Assembly (NCBI GenBank): GCA_948562205.1
Contig: CAOYAN010000002.1
Location: forward strand, 1 to 64,000
Direction of reading: 5' to 3'
DNA length: 64,000 bases
From: an uncultured Clostridia bacterium
GTDB lineage: Bacteria > Bacillota > Clostridia > TANB77 > CAG-465
Each line of letters opens with the position of its first letter. The stretch's first letter is position 1. This document shows, piece after piece, positions 60,701 through 64,000 of the stretch. The notes under the pieces were generated by a model. That model was not told where the DNA came from. It saw only the letters and a list, made by a program, of their open reading frames with translations, and made no database searches. The position numbers and the translations under genes are program-made.

Positions 60701-61309
60701 AATTTTTGATAAAGTTTGTAGGGCATTATTTTCAATTATTAGTTTTGATTTTTCTTTTATAGAAGTTGAAAACATATCTAGCGAGTAATATTTTTTACAA
60801 TACTCAGAAAGTATCACAAATGTCTTTAAAAATTTTATATTTTTAGTAGAATAAGGACTAAAGATTATGTAGTATAAATTATTATATTTATATAAACTAT
60901 TTTTACCAAAGAAAAGTTTTTCTTGCTTTGCTATATTGCACATATCTAATATAGCATCTAGTGAATCAAAACAGTAAATATTGCTATTTACTTTATAGTT
61001 TATATTACTATTTCTCAAGTTTTTAGAGCCTTTCTTAGTTTCTAAAAGTGAATATTTTTTAAGTTCTGGCATATCTTCAATTTTTGTTATTGTAACAATA
61101 ATAGATTTATTATTATCTGAAGTCGTTTCAATCATAAAGTTAGAAGTATCATCTATTGTAAAAGTTTCATCTAAATCTAATTCTTCGATAAGATTTAATA
61201 ATATATTTGTATTTTTTTGTATATCATTAAAAGAGATTTTTCTTTTTTTTAGTTCATCAAAAGATAATGTTATTTTTACTTTATTTTCATTTATAAGTTC
61301 GACTTTCAT
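60698..61309 (-). CDS. MecA-like adaptor protein
   Basis: MecA proteins hand substrates to the ClpC protease. The 203-aa protein has the N-terminal target-binding part (MKVELINENKVKITLSFDEL, then KKRKISFNDIQKNT) and a C-terminal Clp-binding part with IYCFDSLDAILDMCNIAK and LYKYNNLYYIIF, in the family's usual order and length. ATG 61309 has GGAGGTG upstream; the earlier ATG at 61321 is within that site. It is oriented against rpsF, unlike the gene order in Bacillus. Competence and ComK-type regulation are not implied. Confidence 0.82.
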   Translation of the reverse strand: MKVELINENKVKITLSFDELKKRKISFNDIQKNTNILLNLIEELDLDETFTIDDTSNFMIETTSDNNKSIIVTITKIEDMPELKKYSLLETKKGSKNLRNSNINYKVNSNIYCFDSLDAILDMCNIAKQEKLFFGKNSLYKYNNLYYIIFSPYSTKNIKFLKTFVILSEYCKKYYSLDMFSTSIKEKSKLIIENNALQTLSKI

Positions 61310-61422
61310 GTACACCTCCATGTATATATAATAAGTATATGTATTATATAATTAAAGAGTTCCAAAGTCAATAATAACTTAACTAAAATACAAGAAAAAA
61401 TCTTAATAATAATTCAAAAATA

Positions 61423-61451
61423 TTGCAAGTTACATAAATTTATGTTATAAT
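61423..61451 (+). promoter_or_regulatory. Promoter for rpsF-ssb-rpsR
   Basis: TTGCAA (61423-61428), a 17-base spacer and TATAAT (61446-61451). The leader contains the hairpin ACTCTATA/TATAGAGT (near 61471-61492), a possible ribosomal-protein control site. Confidence 0.7.
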
Positions 61452-61520
61452 ATTTTAAGTTAATTTCCTTACTCTATATTTATTATAGAGTCTATGGCCA
61501 GGAGGAGGTGAGTTTAAGTC

Positions 61521-61802
61521 ATGAATAATTACGAATCAGTTATAATACTTTCTACAAGTGCAACAGAAGAGGAAACAGTTGCTTTTGGAGAAAAAATGAA
61601 AAACTTAATTGCAGGAAGTGGCGAACTTACAAATGTTGAGGAATGGGGTAAGAAAACTTTAGCTTATGAGATTAAAAAGCAAAAAGAAGGTTACTACATA
61701 CTATTTACATTTGTAGCAAAACCAGAATTTATTTCTGAATTTGAAAGAGTATTAAGACTAGATGAAATAGTTTTAAAACATATAGTAATCAAAAAAGACT
61801 AA
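61521..61802 (+). CDS. rpsF: Ribosomal protein S6
   Basis: S6 sits on the 30S platform with S18. The 93-aa protein starts MNNYESVIILSTSATEE and contains EEWGKKTLAYEIKKQKEGYY and the RLDEIVLKHIVIKK ending. AGGAGGAGGTGAG provides a very strong site. It opens the conserved rpsF-ssb-rpsR operon. Confidence 0.97.
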   Translation: MNNYESVIILSTSATEEETVAFGEKMKNLIAGSGELTNVEEWGKKTLAYEIKKQKEGYYILFTFVAKPEFISEFERVLRLDEIVLKHIVIKKD

Positions 61803-61850
61803 TATTTGAAAAAATTACACTAAAAGTGTTTGATAGGGGGAAAAAAGAAT

Positions 61851-62270
61851 ATGAATAAATTTCAATTTATGGGGAGATTAACAAGAGACCCTGAGGCTAG
61901 ATTTACGCCAAATACTAATACACCAGTAACAACATTTTCTATTGCTGTAAATAGAAGATTTGCAGATCAAAATGGTGAGAGAAAAGCAGATTTTTTTAAT
62001 TTAACTGCTTATGGAAAGCTAGCTGAGTTTTGTGCTAAATACTATAGAAAAGGACAACAAGTATTGGTCGAAGGTAGAATACAAAACAGAACTTGGGATG
62101 ATCAAAATGGTCAAAAAAGATATGCAACAGATTATATAATAGAAAACGCATATTTTGCTGATTCAAGAAGAGAGCCAGGTGCTGGTGATGGAATGGGAGT
62201 AGATATGCCATCATCAAGTATAGATGGAGAATTTATAACAATAGATGATACTGATGATTTACCATTCTAA
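61851..62270 (+). CDS. ssb: Single-stranded DNA-binding protein
   Basis: SSB coats single-stranded DNA in replication and repair. The 139-aa protein has an OB fold ([57 protein letters not shown]) and the acidic tip DDTDDLPF that recruits partner proteins. ATG 61851 follows TAGGGGGA; seven upstream in-frame codons are ignored. It lies between rpsF and rpsR as usual. Confidence 0.97.
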   Translation: MNKFQFMGRLTRDPEARFTPNTNTPVTTFSIAVNRRFADQNGERKADFFNLTAYGKLAEFCAKYYRKGQQVLVEGRIQNRTWDDQNGQKRYATDYIIENAYFADSRREPGAGDGMGVDMPSSSIDGEFITIDDTDDLPF

Positions 62271-62302
62271 TTCAATTTATATTGGAGAGGAGGAAAAATA
62301 AA

Positions 62303-62566
62303 ATGGCAGATAATAAAAATGCAAAAAGAGGATCTAAAGGAGATAAGAACTTTAGAAGACCTAGAAAAAAAGTTTGTAATTTTTGCGTTGATAGAATTGA
62401 CGAAATAGATTATAAAGATGTAGAAAAATTAAAAAAATATGTAAGTGATAAAGGTAAAATCTTACCTAGAAGAGTTACAGGAACTTGTGCTAAACATCAA
62501 AGAAAAGTTACTGAGGCTATTCAAAGAGCAAGACATATTGCACTTTTACCATATACAGTAAAATAG
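62303..62566 (+). CDS. rpsR: Ribosomal protein S18
   Basis: S18 pairs with S6 on the 30S platform. The 87-aa protein has the VCNFCVD and [10 protein letters not shown] cysteines of the zinc-binding S18 type, and [12 protein letters not shown] at the end. ATG 62303 follows GAGAGGAGG. It closes the rpsF-ssb-rpsR operon at a terminator. Confidence 0.97.
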   Translation: MADNKNAKRGSKGDKNFRRPRKKVCNFCVDRIDEIDYKDVEKLKKYVSDKGKILPRRVTGTCAKHQRKVTEAIQRARHIALLPYTVK

Positions 62567-62570
62567 GTAT

Positions 62571-62598
62571 AATGTTCACGTTAATGTGGACATTTTTC
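62571..62598 (+). terminator. Terminator of rpsR
   Basis: AATGTTCAC (62571-62579) pairs with GTGGACATT (62586-62594), with one T-G pair and following Ts. Confidence 0.8.
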
Positions 62599-62606
62599 TT
62601 TTTTTA

Positions 62607-62635
62607 TTGATTTTTTTCAAAAATTAAAATATAAT
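62607..62635 (+). promoter_or_regulatory. Promoter for the 62659 gene
   Basis: TTGATT (62607-62612), a 17-base spacer and TATAAT (62630-62635). Confidence 0.7.
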
Positions 62636-62658
62636 ATATTAAGAAAAGGAGAAATATT

Positions 62659-63177
62659 ATGACAGAGAGTTTAGTAGCTAGTATAATAGATTTATTTGGA
62701 AGTTTTACTTCAGCACCATTTGGTAAAGAAATTATTACATTTATTATTTCATTACTTCCGATATTAGAGCTTAGAGGAGGTTTGCTTGCAGCAGGTGCTC
62801 TAAATCTTAATCCATTCATTGCATATATTGTTGCAATAATTGGTAATTTACTTCCAATACCATTTATTTTACTTTTTTTAACACCTATTTTTAATTGGAT
62901 GAAAAAAAGAAAGTTCTTAAAGAAAATAGTTGATAAATTAGAGAAAAAAGCAGAGAGTAAAAAAGATAAGTTTGAAAAGGGAGAATTTATTGCATTAATT
63001 CTTTTTGTTGGTATCCCATTACCTGGAACTGGTGCTTGGACTGGTGCCCTTATTGCTAGTGTTATTGGTATGGATAAAAAGAAAGCATTTCTTGCAATAT
63101 CTCTTGGAATTTTAATGGCAAGTATAATAATGATGATACTTTCATATGGTATTTTAAATAATGCTATGTATCATTAA
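62659..63177 (+). CDS. Small multidrug export protein (COG2426 type)
   Basis: The 172-aa membrane protein has PILELRGGLLAAGAL (residues 35-49), a following helix with IGNLLPIPFILLFLTPIF, and PLPGTGAWTGALIASVIGM (residues 119-137), the two conserved proline/glycine-rich re-entrant-like segments of this family. Four or so helices are predicted. Despite the traditional name, transport substrates are not established. AAAAGGAG precedes the ATG. Monocistronic. Confidence 0.88.
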   Translation: MTESLVASIIDLFGSFTSAPFGKEIITFIISLLPILELRGGLLAAGALNLNPFIAYIVAIIGNLLPIPFILLFLTPIFNWMKKRKFLKKIVDKLEKKAESKKDKFEKGEFIALILFVGIPLPGTGAWTGALIASVIGMDKKKAFLAISLGILMASIIMMILSYGILNNAMYH

Positions 63178-63180
63178 TAA

Positions 63181-63210
63181 AAAGTCACCATACAAAAATG
63201 GTGATTTTTT
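63181..63210 (+). terminator. Terminator of the 62659 gene
   Basis: TCACCAT (63185-63191) pairs with ATGGTGA (63198-63204), followed by TTTTTT. The next 250 bases are AT-rich leader for the final gene. Confidence 0.8.
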
Positions 63211-63465
63211 GTATTTTGAAACTTTGAATAAAATATAAAAGTATAGAAAAGCAATATATAAGTTTGAAAAATTAATAATATTATTTTTCTTTTATTTAAA
63301 ATGAATAAAAAAATATATATTGAACCAAAATGAAAGTAGGGACTATAAAATCTAATCTCATTTAATATATTACTTTTTTTAAAAAATATATAAAATCTTT
63401 TATTGTTTAAAGTAATATGATATAATTTTATTATAGTATATTAAATACTTAATGAGGAGGAAAAA

Positions 63466-64000
63466 ATGATAGATAAAATAAGTAAACAAAAAAATAAAAT
63501 ATTATATAAAACTATGATTTGTTTAGTTTTAAGTATTATTTTTTTAAATATTTTAAATCCAGTTCATGCAGTAATAAAAGAGGACTTGCCTGTATCTGAA
63601 TTAAAAGATGAGTTTCCAGGAAGTTATAAACCATATATAGAGAAATTAAAAGAGATACATCCTAATTGGGTATTTAAGGCTGTATATACAAATTTAGATT
63701 GGAATTTAGTATTGAAGCATGAATCATATGAAGTAAATCCAGAAATTAGCTTGATAAATAAGTATGATTATAATGAAAAATGGTTATATAATGGAGATAA
63801 CATTGCTCATGATGGCCCATTTTATACTGCTTCTAAATCAGCTGTAGCTTATGCATTAGATCCTAGAAATTTTTTAAGCGAAACTTGTATATTTCAATTT
63901 GAAACATTAAGTTTTTCTGAAAATGTACATACTATAAGTAGTGTTGAAAAAGTACTTCTAGGTACAAAAATGGCAAGTGAGGAATACAAAAATAAATATA
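63466..64000 (+). CDS. Secreted glucosaminidase-type protein, N-terminal part (runs off the window)
   Basis: From ATG 63466 the frame is open to the window end (178 codons). A signal peptide is clear (residues 16-38, MICLVLSIIFLNIL then NPVHA). The mature part reads FPGSYKPYIEKLKEIHPNWV, TNLDWNLVLKHES and AVAYALDPRNFLSETCIFQF, the N-terminal region of clostridial endo-beta-N-acetylglucosaminidase (autolysin) proteins, which precedes the catalytic domain. The catalytic part lies outside the window. GAGGAGG precedes the ATG. It would act on peptidoglycan outside the cell. Confidence 0.85.
   Translation, partial: MIDKISKQKNKILYKTMICLVLSIIFLNILNPVHAVIKEDLPVSELKDEFPGSYKPYIEKLKEIHPNWVFKAVYTNLDWNLVLKHESYEVNPEISLINKYDYNEKWLYNGDNIAHDGPFYTASKSAVAYALDPRNFLSETCIFQFETLSFSENVHTISSVEKVLLGTKMASEEYKNKY

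Overview
The window is a chromosomal segment of a very low-GC, Gram-positive-type bacterium of the Bacillota, most likely an uncultured anaerobic or gut Clostridia-like lineage. The evidence is the gene set (SepF, DivIVA, FtsEX, LytR-CpsA-Psr, YitT, a MecA-like adaptor, a C-terminally acidic SSB, a zinc-type S18), strong AGGAGG ribosome binding sites, near-consensus TTGACA/TATAAT promoters with 17-bp spacers, and hairpin-plus-T-run terminators after most transcription units. Almost all genes lie on the + strand. No rRNA, CRISPR array or intact insertion sequence was seen.

Layout. 1-1600: tRNA-Asn, then a small decayed insertion (one unknown gene and two broken XRE regulators) bounded by a ~57-bp repeat that includes the tRNA 3' end. 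1600-6150: unknown genes, a CoaD-like enzyme, an MscS channel, a permuted NlpC/P60-type protein, and an orphan gene of much higher GC behind a structured leader with a terminator-like hairpin. 6156-13775: a 2'-deoxyribosyltransferase-like gene, ruvA, then a division block ftsE-ftsX, two tandem M23 peptidases, sepF and divIVA. 13803-16811: prfA, an ASCH-aminoglycoside-phosphotransferase fusion and a HAM1-like pyrophosphatase. 16839-32798: rpoB-rpoC, two surface-type proteins (transglutaminase-like and vWA), then rpsL-rpsG-fusA-tuf. 32813-43035: a three-gene cassette of unknown purpose, acpP, rnc and an Elp3-like radical SAM gene, an Alg14/Alg13-type glycosyltransferase pair, YitT, split transketolase, and two paralogous DUF4190-type membrane proteins around a divergent XRE regulator. 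43101-49053: DHH phosphoesterase, rarA, a DUF5711-like protein, cvpA, an LCP ligase and comEA. 49137-56187: a short pyrophosphatase, a LysR regulator, a radical SAM/SPASM + phosphatase-like + B12-radical SAM cluster, and helD. 56244-60700: an unknown gene, an HD-GYP regulator with a degenerate receiver, a decaying toxin-antitoxin patch, and a CpaB/SAF-like pilus-type gene with small partners. 60698-64000: a mecA-like gene, rpsF-ssb-rpsR, a small export protein, and the start of a secreted glucosaminidase.

How it fits together. The core is transcription/translation machinery (rpoBC, S12, S7, EF-G, EF-Tu, RF1, S6, S18, RNase III) and the division/cell-wall machinery. FtsEX is expected to control one or both adjacent M23 hydrolases, with SepF and DivIVA next door. 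The parts least explained by known modules are the radical SAM cluster at 50418-53896, the ASCH-APH fusion behind prfA, the attenuator-fronted orphan gene at 5163-6143, and the small genes at 59505-60622, whose ribosome binding sites point at ATA/ATT rather than ATG codons. All functional calls come from reading motifs and gene order; no database search was run.
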